Counted from the first letter of the stretch, positions 1 through 7,089 are shown. The stretch: DNA of 14,334 nt from Chloroflexota bacterium (GCA_005240105.1 SBAT01000051.1:1-14334), one strand, 5' to 3'. Translations and numbers: made by a program. Notes: generated by a model not told the origin, from the letters alone.

Positions 1-2
1 GC

Positions 3-1466
3 CAAAGCATCACACCTGCCGAAGACCTAGGTCTGTCGGCCGGAGATCTTATTGAATTTGCCGTGCGTGCTACCCCAAAGTCAACTCTTGCTGCTCACCT
101 GGGCTCTCGCGTAGTCAAACTGCACTCAGCTAATCCACACATCAACCAGGGACAAAATACTTCTTACGGCGTCACTTATCAAAATCACAACGCCGTCGTT
201 TCAGACCTGTACACAGGCTATTATCGCCTGCAAGCCGATGACCACTTCCGCGACGTAAAGCCGCGCATTGCCGCCATCAAGGTCAACAGTCGCCTGGAAG
301 ATATTGGCGAAGGTAAGATTACCGTCGTTGAGCAACCGCGAGTCGCCCACACAATGCACGATGACACCATTGTGCGCTTCGGACCAAGTCTTGCTCGCAC
401 GACACCACTGGCCTCCGGCGTAAGGCTTTTCGTCGACGGCTGGCAAGGCAAGAATATGCGCTGTCTTCTGGCACCAGGCAAACATGTTTTTATAGCCAGA
501 GAAGATCTAGAATTTGAACAAGACGGCAGCGCACCACCTTACTCTGTGGTCAGAACAGTCAATATCAACAACGACGGCAACTCATCTGATGCCCGTGTAG
601 TAGTCCCGCTTACACAGCGCCTGCCCTATCAAATTGAACAGTCTATTTCACCCAATAAGTTAACCTTGAGAATTTTCGGCGCCACTGCCGACACTGACTG
701 GATAATACCTACACCGGGATCTTCAGTTGGCGAATTAATTGATCGAGTCAACTGGAATCAAAAATCGGATCGCCTCTACGAACTAACAGTTAACCTAAAA
801 CAAAAAAGACAGTGGGGCTTCTGGGTGTCCTATGAAGACAATAATCTCGTCCTGCACGTAAAGTCCGCCCCTAAAATAAGCTCCAATCTAAATGGTCTAA
901 CCATTTGCCTTGATCCAGGCCACGGCGGCAGCGAAACAGGCTCCATCGGACCCAACGGCACAAAAGAAGGCGAAATCAACTTCGCTATTGCCGCCAAGCT
1001 CAAACCCTTACTAGAAGAAGCCGGAGCCAAAGTAATTATGACCAGGCTTACAGAAGCTGACGGTCCCTCTCTTCAAGATCGAGTAGCCATTGCCGTCAAC
1101 AACAAGGTTGATCTACTCCTCTCCATTCACAATAATGCCTTACCTGATGGTCGCGATCCATGGGCCGAGCATGGGACATCCGCGTATTACTACCATCCCC
1201 AATCAATGGAATTGGCACGCATTCTAAAAGACAATCTACTCAAAAAGCTGACCACATTTCCCGACCGCGGCGTCTTCTATCAAAACCTAGCCCTGTGCAG
1301 ACCAAGCCAAATGCCCGCAGTGCTTTGCGAAGTCGGCTTCATGATTCACCCTGATGAATTCTCACAGCTGAGTCGCCCAGAGATACAGGACAAAGCCGCG
1401 CACGCACTTCTCAACGGCGTCAAAGAATACATCCACATAGCCACGCAAAAGACTGAGGGGCAATAG
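3..1466 (+). CDS. N-acetylmuramoyl-L-alanine amidase (Amidase_3), 5' end outside window
   Basis: Periplasmic zinc hydrolase that cuts the bond between N-acetylmuramic acid and the L-alanine of the stem peptide, used in cell separation and wall turnover. The frame is open to the left edge: codons from position 3 read QSITPAEDLGLSAGDLIEF and run into the GTG at 63, so that GTG is probably internal and the true start and signal peptide lie outside. Numbered from 63, residues about 175-270 form a beta-rich region that could be an AMIN-type wall-targeting domain. Residues 280-460 are Amidase_3. The zinc ligands are visible: H287 in DPGHGG, E302 in KEGEIN and H356 in SIHNN. The catalytic glutamate is E423 in CEVGFM. 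All key residues are present, so the enzyme should be active. AmiC-like family membership is firm; the N-terminal domain is inferred. Confidence 0.93.
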   Translation, partial: QSITPAEDLGLSAGDLIEFAVRATPKSTLAAHLGSRVVKLHSANPHINQGQNTSYGVTYQNHNAVVSDLYTGYYRLQADDHFRDVKPRIAAIKVNSRLEDIGEGKITVVEQPRVAHTMHDDTIVRFGPSLARTTPLASGVRLFVDGWQGKNMRCLLAPGKHVFIAREDLEFEQDGSAPPYSVVRTVNINNDGNSSDARVVVPLTQRLPYQIEQSISPNKLTLRIFGATADTDWIIPTPGSSVGELIDRVNWNQKSDRLYELTVNLKQKRQWGFWVSYEDNNLVLHVKSAPKISSNLNGLTICLDPGHGGSETGSIGPNGTKEGEINFAIAAKLKPLLEEAGAKVIMTRLTEADGPSLQDRVAIAVNNKVDLLLSIHNNALPDGRDPWAEHGTSAYYYHPQSMELARILKDNLLKKLTTFPDRGVFYQNLALCRPSQMPAVLCEVGFMIHPDEFSQLSRPEIQDKAAHALLNGVKEYIHIATQKTEGQ

Positions 1467-1537
1467 ATCTGACGTGGTCGCGCCGTACTTCATTGCCATC
1501 CATTAGATTCTTTCTGAATCGCCTGTTTCCGAGAGTC

Positions 1538-1566
1538 TTGCCAACTTAGCAAATTTGCTAAGTAAT
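1538..1566 (+). promoter_or_regulatory. Candidate promoter with a palindromic operator in its spacer
   Basis: TTGCCA at 1538-1543 (5 of 6 to the -35 consensus) lies 17 bases before AGTAAT at 1561-1566 (4 of 6 to the -10). The spacer is almost entirely a perfect palindrome at 1544-1563. Transcription would begin near 1573, which favours the start codon of the downstream antitoxin at 1625 over the upstream ATG at 1565. A repressor bound here would block RNA polymerase directly. The promoter boxes are read by eye and not proven. Confidence 0.45.
1544..1563. repeat. Perfect 20-bp palindrome, probable autoregulatory operator
   Basis: The two 10-base halves, acttagcaaa and tttgctaagt, are exact reverse complements with no spacer. 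The symmetry stops at the next base on each side. A gapless, A+T-rich palindrome just upstream of an HTH antitoxin gene is the usual form of an operator for a dimeric XRE repressor. There is no T-tract after it, so it is not an intrinsic terminator. Binding by the neighbouring protein is inferred from position only. Confidence 0.6.
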
Positions 1567-1624
1567 GGAGATGGCACATACCAAGCACAAGAATAGTTTT
1601 CTTCAAGAGCTTGATGGAAATACT

Positions 1625-1963
1625 ATGAAAAAGAAGCAGACGAGAAGTAGAAAGATTGCTAACGGCACAGAGATTCTTGAGCGCCGATACCTTCGCAATG
1701 ATCCAGAGATGCAAGAGCTTGTGCGACAGGAATTTGAAAAGTTGCAGATTGCCCAACAGATTTATGACCTACGCCAAGAAGCTGGCCTGTCACAAGATGA
1801 ATTGGCAGGTCTCATCGGCACTAAAGGATCAGTCATTTCCAGATTGGAGGATACTGACTATACCGGTCACTCTATAAAAGTGCTGGAGCGGATCGCCATT
1901 GCCTTAGGCAAGCAAATTGAACTCAGAATCGTAGATCGAAAGAATAAGCGTAGAGTCTCGTAA
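1625..1963 (+). CDS. Solitary HigA-like XRE-family antitoxin / transcriptional regulator
   Basis: A 112-residue DNA-binding protein. Residues 41-75 (LRQEAGLSQDELAGLIGTKGSVISRLED) carry the classic HTH_3 pattern, and residues 76-103 (GHSIKVLERIAIALGK, then IELRIV) match the C-terminal part common in HigA-type antitoxins. I chose the ATG at 1625, six bases after a weak GGA. The ATG at 1565 would give 132 residues but has no ribosome binding site and overlaps the candidate -10 box. Antitoxins of this group usually sit beside a RelE/HigB-like toxin. No toxin ORF is seen on either side: the amidase is upstream and the convergent GGDEF gene begins 12 bases downstream. It is therefore an orphan antitoxin, or a regulator derived from one. 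It probably represses itself through the palindrome at 1544-1563. Confidence 0.8.
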   Translation: MKKKQTRSRKIANGTEILERRYLRNDPEMQELVRQEFEKLQIAQQIYDLRQEAGLSQDELAGLIGTKGSVISRLEDTDYTGHSIKVLERIAIALGKQIELRIVDRKNKRRVS

Positions 1964-1975
1964 TACCGATTCCTG

Positions 1976-3052
1976 TCATCGGTGAAGGTATTCGGATATG
2001 TAATAGGCTTTGGACGATTTACGTGCATGTTTGTTTTTGTACATGAGTTCATCGGCAGCTTTTATTAAGTCCTCAATCGACTGGATACAACCTTTACCCG
2101 GCTCGTAAGTATAAGTGCCGACGCTGGTTCCGACTTTTAGTGTTCTTGTTTTATCCGGATGCTCAACTTCCAACTTTATAGTGTCCTGAATTTGTTCAGC
2201 AATTTTCTTAGCACCCTGATAATCTGTTTCAGGCAGGATTGCTACAAACTCATCTCCGCCTTTTCGATAAATCGTATCTTGACCGCGACACTGGGATTGG
2301 AGTTTTTTGGCAACTTCCTGGAGAACCAAGTCGCCTTGATTGTGACCAACATGATCATTGACCGCTTTGAACCCGTCCAGGTCCATAAATACTAACGACA
2401 AGGGACTGTTATTACGTTTGGCGCTTTGGAAATTTTGTTTCAAAACAATTTCGCCGGCTTTGTTGTTCGGTAAATTTGTCAGTGCGTCTATAGACGATTC
2501 CTTTTTCCAGTGTTGTACGGATTTCTCCAAGCGGACTATGTCCGCTCCTCGATAACAGGCAAAGGAACCAATTTTGAAAAGTGGTTCAACGTGCACCAGC
2601 GTGTCACCAGGCTGCAATGCATAAGGCGTAGGGCCAATTTCCCTTCTTATGCCGTCTAAGTTTTCTACTATAACTCCATTATGGGCAACATATTTTTTGC
2701 GGGCAATCTCAGGGCTTTTTATTTTGTTGAAGGCGCCAAATCCACCACCAATTATGGTTGATGCCGCCACAGAATCCACCAGTGTATCCTTATTAGCCAA
2801 CTGCCCATGTCTGAAAAATGCATTGCTCTCAGCGGCGACAAAACCGGCTGGTGCTCCAACGGCAACTCCGGAAGCTATGCCGGACAGACGGCTGGAAACC
2901 GCCTCATGGCGAACGATTTTGGCAAGCAAGGAGTTGCCGATCTTATTTTCCGCAGTTATAGCATTCACTGACTTGAGTATTGGTCTGTTCAGGACACCGG
3001 CTAGACCCACCATTGTCACAAACGAAAGAGCACCACTGCCACCATTGGCCAA
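1976..3052 (-). CDS. Diguanylate cyclase (GGDEF), C-terminal frame of a frameshifted gene
   Basis: Makes the second messenger cyclic di-GMP from two GTP. Numbered from the TTG at 3052 (358 residues), the GGDEF domain spans about 185-350. SIDALTNLPN opens it at 187-196, the metal-binding FMDLD is at 222-226 and the signature GGDEF is intact at 265-269. RGQD at 256-259 sits exactly five residues before it, which is the RxxD inhibitory site that binds product. An active, feedback-controlled enzyme is predicted. Residues 1-115 contain Gly/Ala-rich hydrophobic stretches that could be membrane helices. The TTG is unlikely to be the real start: the frame continues the N-terminal piece at 2943-3443 if one base is removed from the A8 run at 3062-3069. 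The joined protein would have 488 residues. Expression as it stands would need transcript slippage, a sequence correction or internal initiation. Confidence 0.85.
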   Translation of the reverse strand: MANGGSGALSFVTMVGLAGVLNRPILKSVNAITAENKIGNSLLAKIVRHEAVSSRLSGIASGVAVGAPAGFVAAESNAFFRHGQLANKDTLVDSVAASTIIGGGFGAFNKIKSPEIARKKYVAHNGVIVENLDGIRREIGPTPYALQPGDTLVHVEPLFKIGSFACYRGADIVRLEKSVQHWKKESSIDALTNLPNNKAGEIVLKQNFQSAKRNNSPLSLVFMDLDGFKAVNDHVGHNQGDLVLQEVAKKLQSQCRGQDTIYRKGGDEFVAILPETDYQGAKKIAEQIQDTIKLEVEHPDKTRTLKVGTSVGTYTYEPGKGCIQSIEDLIKAADELMYKNKHARKSSKAYYISEYLHR

Positions 3053-3443
3053 TCTTTGATGAAAAAAAATCGCTGCTTCGACTGTCCACTTCTGTCGGTT
3101 TTAAAAGAGAATCGACCGTAAAGCCGGTAAGAGCTGAATTCGTTAAGACAATCTTGAAAGTAGATGCTCTGGGACACAGTTGCTGAGCTGCCCTACCCAC
3201 AAGCGTATGTGTAGCTAGATACCAAGGAAGAGAGCCAAGCGCCGATCCGACTTGTTGGGCAAACCAATGAGATGAACCTGCCTCCCAGACGGCAGACGGA
3301 GGGGACTGCTTTGTCCGTCCTTGCAATTGTCTTAAAGCTTCCTGAGGCTCTTCAACTAGAGCATTAACAAAAGACTGCGAAAACTCATCGGCGACATTGC
3401 GATCAGATTGCGCTTCCAAAGTTGGTTTCATGTCCGCAGCCAT
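2943..3443 (-). pseudogene. N-terminal fragment of the same GGDEF gene (before the frameshift)
   Basis: The frame starts at an ATG at 3443 and reads 166 residues to a stop at 2943. It looks like real protein only down to about residue 126 (VDSRSSDFFSS). After the T8 run on this strand it becomes tryptophan- and cysteine-rich (GQWWQWCSFVCDNGG), which is typical of an out-of-frame shadow. The other frame takes over with LANGGSGALSFVTMVGLAG. Removing one T gives SRSSDFFHQRLANGG, joining a helix-rich N-terminal region (SSHWFAQQVGSALGSLPWYL) to the GGDEF part. I believe similar N-terminal regions recur in Melainabacteria proteins, but I recall this only loosely. The start has no clear ribosome binding site. 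It could be a true pseudogene, a phase-variable gene or a homopolymer sequencing error. Confidence 0.65.
3062..3069. repeat. A8/T8 homopolymer at the frameshift point
   Basis: Eight consecutive A on the + strand (T8 in the coding direction of the GGDEF gene). The N-terminal frame enters it as GAT TTT TTT TCA. One fewer T, or two more, brings the downstream frame into register. Runs of this kind are prone to slipped-strand mutation, RNA polymerase slippage and sequencing indels. Confidence 0.7.
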
Positions 3444-3606
3444 GGCGCTACCGTGCAGGTGTTGATGCCAACAAATTCTATATTAGATATGCGTGCAGCA
3501 TGTACGTGCTTTCCCCACCCGAAGCGTGTAATTTAACTTCGGGCATAGTTGTACATATCGTGCAGCACTGCCAAGCTGAACTTTACTGATGGCGAATCTG
3601 AAAAGA
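3444..3606. promoter_or_regulatory. Upstream region of the GGDEF gene with inverted and direct repeats
   Basis: This gap holds a 7-bp inverted repeat, CCCGAAG at 3518-3524 and CTTCGGG at 3537-3543, with a 12-base loop and no T-tract. It also holds a 9-base direct repeat, CGTGCAGCA, at 3492-3500 and 3559-3567. On the - strand TAGAAT (3480-3475) could be a -10 box for the GGDEF gene about 32 bases before its ATG, but I see no good -35. The repeats may be regulator sites; nothing more can be supported. Confidence 0.3.
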
Positions 3607-3804
3607 CTAGACTTGTCTGGCCGGTAAAGGTCCTAGTGGATCCTGCCGGAACATCTTTTCTAATTCAGACCGATACTGCAAATTGGTGAGAGCTTCTTGT
3701 GAATACAGCTCGTCTTCTATGTAACTTGTTTCGCGTCCTTGTAACTCTTCAATGCGCTTCATTAAACCGACCGGCAACGCCGTCACGCCGTTATCCCCTT
3801 GCAT
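3607..3804 (-). CDS. Small hypothetical protein (65 aa), doubtful
   Basis: An ORF that begins MQGDNGVTALPVGLMKRIEEL and ends DPLGPLPARQV. It is acidic to neutral, has a helical middle (about residues 14-55) and no membrane segment or recognisable domain. I chose the ATG at 3804, just after a G-rich stretch (GGGGACAGG). A longer 76-residue form could start at the TTG at 3837. A candidate promoter lies upstream on the - strand: TTGTAG at 3885-3880, a 16-base spacer and TAGAAT at 3863-3858. Amino-acid composition looks protein-like and there is no better frame here, but I recognise no family. It may be a real small protein or chance. Confidence 0.4.
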   Translation of the reverse strand: MQGDNGVTALPVGLMKRIEELQGRETSYIEDELYSQEALTNLQYRSELEKMFRQDPLGPLPARQV

Positions 3805-3837
3805 CCTGTCCCCGATTCTAGCCTTTAAAACAATCAA

Positions 3838-4015
3838 CCACCTTACCCAACATCCAAATTCTAGTAATTTTAGGGGAAACTACAAGTATTGACTTTCGCT
3901 TGAAAGCCGCTCCATGCCGTAATTATCGGCCTCTCGATCATAAAAAGATCATACAAGTCAAGGATCATAGGCATCGCCCATATAGCCCAGGCTCCCAATT
4001 GAAGTAATTTACATA
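3838..4015. promoter_or_regulatory. Divergent intergenic region with three GATCATA repeats
   Basis: No credible gene is seen. The 7-mer GATCATA occurs three times in the same orientation, at 3936-3942, 3947-3953 and 3963-3969 (steps of 11 and 16 bases). The last copy ends about 46 bases before the TATAAT of the downstream gene. The first step is about one helical turn, as for cooperative protein binding. A small hairpin, CTTTC-GCTT-GAAAG, lies just left of them at about 3893-3906. An activator or repressor site is possible but unproven. Confidence 0.3.
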
Positions 4016-4021
4016 TATAAT
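4016..4021 (+). promoter_or_regulatory. Consensus -10 box (TATAAT)
   Basis: Perfect TATAAT about 25 bases before the chosen start codon at 4047, placing the transcript start near 4028. No good -35 is seen at 16-18 bases upstream, so it may need an activator. The box overlaps the ATG at 4020 and so argues that this upstream ATG is not the start. Confidence 0.5.
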
Positions 4022-4034
4022 GAAGCCAAGAGAT

Positions 4035-4040
4035 AAGGAG
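4035..4040 (+). promoter_or_regulatory. Ribosome binding site deciding the start at 4047
   Basis: AAGGAG followed by a six-base spacer and ATG at 4047. This is near ideal and rules in favour of the 101-residue form over the 110-residue one. Confidence 0.8.
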
Positions 4041-4046
4041 CCGGCT

Positions 4047-4352
4047 ATGCACCTGAAGATGCGACTTGAAGGACTTTGCGACACTCGGGCTTGGACCAAG
4101 TTGCACTTTGCTGACGGCACATCCTTAACCGGCCGAGTCTTAAGGGTCGGGCAAGACTACATTGAGCTTGAGTGTTATGGCGACACTGATAGACCAGGGA
4201 ATCGCGATTACGCCAAACACTTGATTCCTCTACAACTCGTCAAATTCATAACGGTAGAATCAACGCATTTTGCCGAAGCGGAAAGACGCAGGCTCAATTA
4301 CATTTCCGAAGTCGACAGCGCGCAGGACAGCATGCCTGATCTGGAAAAGTAG
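4047..4352 (+). CDS. Hypothetical small beta-barrel-like protein (101 aa)
   Basis: A soluble 101-residue protein with no signal peptide. Residues 17-45 (TKLHFADGTSLTGRVLRVGQ, then DYIELE) show the alternating pattern of a bent beta sheet with a G-T-x-L-x-G turn. Residues 59-71 (LIPLQLVKFITVE) supply a closing strand. This pattern resembles the Sm/LSm or SH3-like small barrels that bind RNA or act as adaptors, but sequence alone does not prove it. The C-terminal 30 residues are charged and probably flexible. It has its own promoter and a strong ribosome binding site, so it is likely a real, separately expressed gene. It converges on glmU, 25 bases away. Function unknown. Confidence 0.75.
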   Translation: MHLKMRLEGLCDTRAWTKLHFADGTSLTGRVLRVGQDYIELECYGDTDRPGNRDYAKHLIPLQLVKFITVESTHFAEAERRRLNYISEVDSAQDSMPDLEK

Positions 4353-4377
4353 TTTCCTTGGTAACGCTCTGTCCTAT

Positions 4378-5802
4378 TTACACTTTTTGAGCAGCTTGCC
4401 GCTTCTTGTATGAGACCCAATCGGCTTTATTTTCTTGTCGAGCACGTCCGACGGCCAAAGATTCATCTGGGACATCTTTGGTCACGATTGTGCCGGCAGC
4501 AACAACTGCCTCTTTGCCAATTGTCACCGGTGCAACAAGCACGGAGTTGCTGCCCGTTGAAGCCCCATCTTTTACGACAGTGCGGTTTTTAGTTTTGGAG
4601 ATGTGATCGTAGTTAGCCGTGATTGTTCCAGCACCAATATTAGCACCGTGTCCAATTTCAGCATCCCCTACATAACTTAGGTGAGAGACATTGGTCTTAG
4701 TGCCGACGGTTGTTTTCTTTAATTCAACGAAATTGCCGATGCGAGTTTCATCACCGACAAAGCTATTAAATCTTATATGAGCAAATGGTCCAACACGGCA
4801 ATCATTGCCAATTTCAGAATCAGTGACAAGAGACTGAATGATTGCAGCACTATCTCCAACTCGCACAACGCCTGTCATTGTTGTGTGCGGGCCAATAATG
4901 CAATTGCCACCAATTTCAATGTCGCCTTCCAAAAAGCATCCGGGCAAAACCGTTGAGTCAGCCCCAATAGTTACTTCCGGAGAAATCCAGGTTGATTCAG
5001 GATCAACAATTGTCACACCTGATTCTAAGGCTAATTTCGTAATCACGCGATCACGCAAGAGCCGGCCTGCTTCTTGTAATTCCAGGCGCGAATTAATTCC
5101 TGATACTTCCTTCCAATCATAAGCAACAGAACTGGCCATCGGCAACTTTTCACTAACTGCCCAACCAATTAAATCAGTTAGATAGTACTCGCCTTGCTTG
5201 TTGTCGTTTTTCAAACCGGTAAGTCCGGGTTTTATTTCAGGCCATTGAAAGCAATAAATGGCCGGGTTAATTTCCTTAATCTGCTTTTCTTTCTCGTTAG
5301 CGTCCTTGTCTTCGACAATCTTTTCAATGCGTCCCTGACCATCACGCACAATGCGCCCGTAACTTTTCGCATCCGGCACAACAGTGGTGAGAAGACTAAC
5401 TATGGACTTTTGTCCCTGATGGGCTTCAAGTAGGCCGTCCACTGTTTCGCTTGTGAGTAGCGGTGTATCGCCGCAGGCAACAAGCACGGTGCCTTTAAAT
5501 GTAGCTAGTGCTGGTGCCACCATAGACAGAGCGTGTCCGGTGCCCAACTGCGGTTTTTGCAAATGAGTCGACCAGGGCGTTTTCGGCGGCTGGCTTTCCA
5601 AATACGCTTGCACATCGTCCGCCTTGTGACCAACGACTATGTGAATGTGTTCCAGGTTCAGTCCGTCTAAAGCAGACAACACACGTCCAAGTATGGTTTT
5701 GCCCAAGACCGGATGTAACACCTTGGGAAGCTCCGACTTCATGCGCTTACCAAGTCCTGCGGCTAAGACAACCGCCCGAACATTTTTTTCGCTCCTTGTC
5801 AT
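4378..5802 (-). CDS. glmU: Bifunctional UDP-GlcNAc pyrophosphorylase / glucosamine-1-phosphate N-acetyltransferase
   Basis: Cytoplasmic enzyme for the last two steps to UDP-GlcNAc: acetylation of glucosamine-1-phosphate with acetyl-CoA, then transfer of UMP from UTP. The product feeds peptidoglycan and lipopolysaccharide. The 474 residues are close to the usual length (about 455). Residues 1-245 are the uridyltransferase, with LAAGLGKRMKSELPKVLH at 13-30, GTGHAL at 87-92 and the metal-binding D112 (ACGDTPLL) and N237 (VSGINSR), equivalent to E. coli D105 and N227. Residues 265-450 are a left-handed beta helix of hexapeptide repeats. The acetyltransferase base is H374 in SHLSYVGDAEIG. GAGTITANYD follows. 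Both halves look intact. The ATG overlaps the stop of the upstream gene as ATGA, suggesting translational coupling. AAGGA lies about nine bases before the start. Confidence 0.97.
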   Translation of the reverse strand: MTRSEKNVRAVVLAAGLGKRMKSELPKVLHPVLGKTILGRVLSALDGLNLEHIHIVVGHKADDVQAYLESQPPKTPWSTHLQKPQLGTGHALSMVAPALATFKGTVLVACGDTPLLTSETVDGLLEAHQGQKSIVSLLTTVVPDAKSYGRIVRDGQGRIEKIVEDKDANEKEKQIKEINPAIYCFQWPEIKPGLTGLKNDNKQGEYYLTDLIGWAVSEKLPMASSVAYDWKEVSGINSRLELQEAGRLLRDRVITKLALESGVTIVDPESTWISPEVTIGADSTVLPGCFLEGDIEIGGNCIIGPHTTMTGVVRVGDSAAIIQSLVTDSEIGNDCRVGPFAHIRFNSFVGDETRIGNFVELKKTTVGTKTNVSHLSYVGDAEIGHGANIGAGTITANYDHISKTKNRTVVKDGASTGSNSVLVAPVTIGKEAVVAAGTIVTKDVPDESLAVGRARQENKADWVSYKKRQAAQKV

Positions 5803-7031
5803 AAGGATTTTTCCTTTTTCTCCGTCAGACCAATTGAATTTACACTATTTGCATCAAGAACTTTAGCCACCAGATTAGATTGTCCTAGCTGGCGCGCAAG
5901 TTCATCAAGCACTTTCTTACCGCCTTGCGGGTTGACGTGCACGGTATCCAAAAAATCATCTGCGGTAAACGTAGGATTTTGAGAAAGGTCAACATAAAAA
6001 GCGTCGTGCTGCCTGGCATGGGATGAAAGATCCTTCTCATAGCGCTGCAACAAGCGCCCCGGGATAAGCTCACGATTTGTCGTCGTAATCGGCATGTTTA
6101 CAACCACTGCTGCAATCTGCTTTTGGCGACAGTTATCCAGCAAGTAAGCAAGCCTTTCCATCTCTTGTTCGTAACGAAGGTAATTGGGCGGGTTATAGCG
6201 TTTGCGGTAGTCCTCAATGTGCCAGGCTTCATATCGCTGCTGCGCGATACAAACATGTTTATTCTCTTCTTTGCCCGTTGCTGTTAATGGGTTACTGGCT
6301 GGCAGACTGGATGAAACACTAGCCACCGGTCTGACAAAATGCGTGGTCAACTCCGATAAGAGCAAAGACCAATCGCCGCGATTACGATAACAATTAGAAG
6401 AACTTTCAAGCACCAATTCCCGGATAGTATCCAGCGATAAACTGGAAGGTACATTACCGGACAGACACGTCCAATCAGCCAGCGCATTGAAAGCCGGCGT
6501 GCGACCAATTTCCGGCACAAGGTTGTCCATGAAGTCGCGTGGACCAAAAGCAATAATTACTAGCTTTGGTTTTTTCTTGAATTCAATTGCTTTGGACAAG
6601 ATCAACGAAGCATCTGACGGCATGCAAGCTGCACTGGTGAAATTAAAAACCGATACCGGCTGTTGTGCTTGCAGACTCAATAGACTCTCCAAATAAGCAC
6701 CACGGCTATAAGCCTGAAAAACACTCAGGTGGTGTTTGACGGCGTCATCGTCGGCATCTGTTTGTTTCTGCCACTGGTTGTCGCAGTAGCGAAAAGCAGC
6801 CATTGGCAGAGACGATCCCAAAACTAAAACATCCGGAGATGTTTTAAGGGCCTTCAGTCCTTCAGCTTTGTACGTCAATGCTTCTTGGGTAAGTTGCTCA
6901 GGTCTTTGACGGTCATGGGCAACACTAGCTAAAGGCATTAAGGTCTTTCCACCCAGTTCGGCGACGAGCAAAAGCAGCACCAACCATAGGAGTGTGCTTT
7001 TCCCTAACCTCATGCCAAGCTTGGCAACCAT
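5799..7031 (-). CDS. Membrane-anchored SGNH-hydrolase-like protein
   Basis: I chose the ATG at 7031 (410 residues), which begins MVAKLGMRLGK and is followed by a hydrophobic signal anchor (STLLWLVLLLLVAEL) at 12-26, so the rest is outside the inner membrane. ATG at 7064 and TTG at 7085 are longer alternatives, ATG at 7013 a shorter one. In this numbering the SGNH blocks can be read: VLGSS at 70-74 with the likely nucleophile S74, GPRD at 163-166 in the place of the usual GxND, and DTVH at 362-365 giving the D and H of the catalytic triad. This is the layout of DltD/AlgX-like acyl- or acetyl-transferring enzymes and of uncharacterised relatives. It is coupled to glmU by a 4-bp overlap, hinting at a role in cell-envelope sugars, perhaps O-acylation. 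Substrate unknown. The central region (about 200-285) is weakly conserved in appearance. Confidence 0.75.
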   Translation of the reverse strand: MVAKLGMRLGKSTLLWLVLLLLVAELGGKTLMPLASVAHDRQRPEQLTQEALTYKAEGLKALKTSPDVLVLGSSLPMAAFRYCDNQWQKQTDADDDAVKHHLSVFQAYSRGAYLESLLSLQAQQPVSVFNFTSAACMPSDASLILSKAIEFKKKPKLVIIAFGPRDFMDNLVPEIGRTPAFNALADWTCLSGNVPSSLSLDTIRELVLESSSNCYRNRGDWSLLLSELTTHFVRPVASVSSSLPASNPLTATGKEENKHVCIAQQRYEAWHIEDYRKRYNPPNYLRYEQEMERLAYLLDNCRQKQIAAVVVNMPITTTNRELIPGRLLQRYEKDLSSHARQHDAFYVDLSQNPTFTADDFLDTVHVNPQGGKKVLDELARQLGQSNLVAKVLDANSVNSIGLTEKKEKSL

Positions 7032-7089
7032 CCCGTAAGACGACCTCAAGTCACAAAATGACATCCCTAGTATGCAACAACTCAATAAA

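Noticed and set aside
1503..1520. GATTC/GAATC inverted repeat after the amidase gene
   Set aside because: Five base pairs only and no T-tract; likely chance.
1962..1992. Hairpin ACCGAT/ATCGGT between the convergent antitoxin and GGDEF genes as a terminator
   Set aside because: The stem is only six base pairs, the loop is seven bases, and neither strand has a T-tract after it.
3518..3543. CCCGAAG/CTTCGGG inverted repeat as an intrinsic terminator
   Set aside because: A 12-base loop and no T-tract on either side; kept only as a possible regulatory site.
3870..4106. 78-residue - strand ORF
   Set aside because: Covers the promoter, ribosome binding site and start of the well supported + strand gene at 4047 and has no recognisable features.
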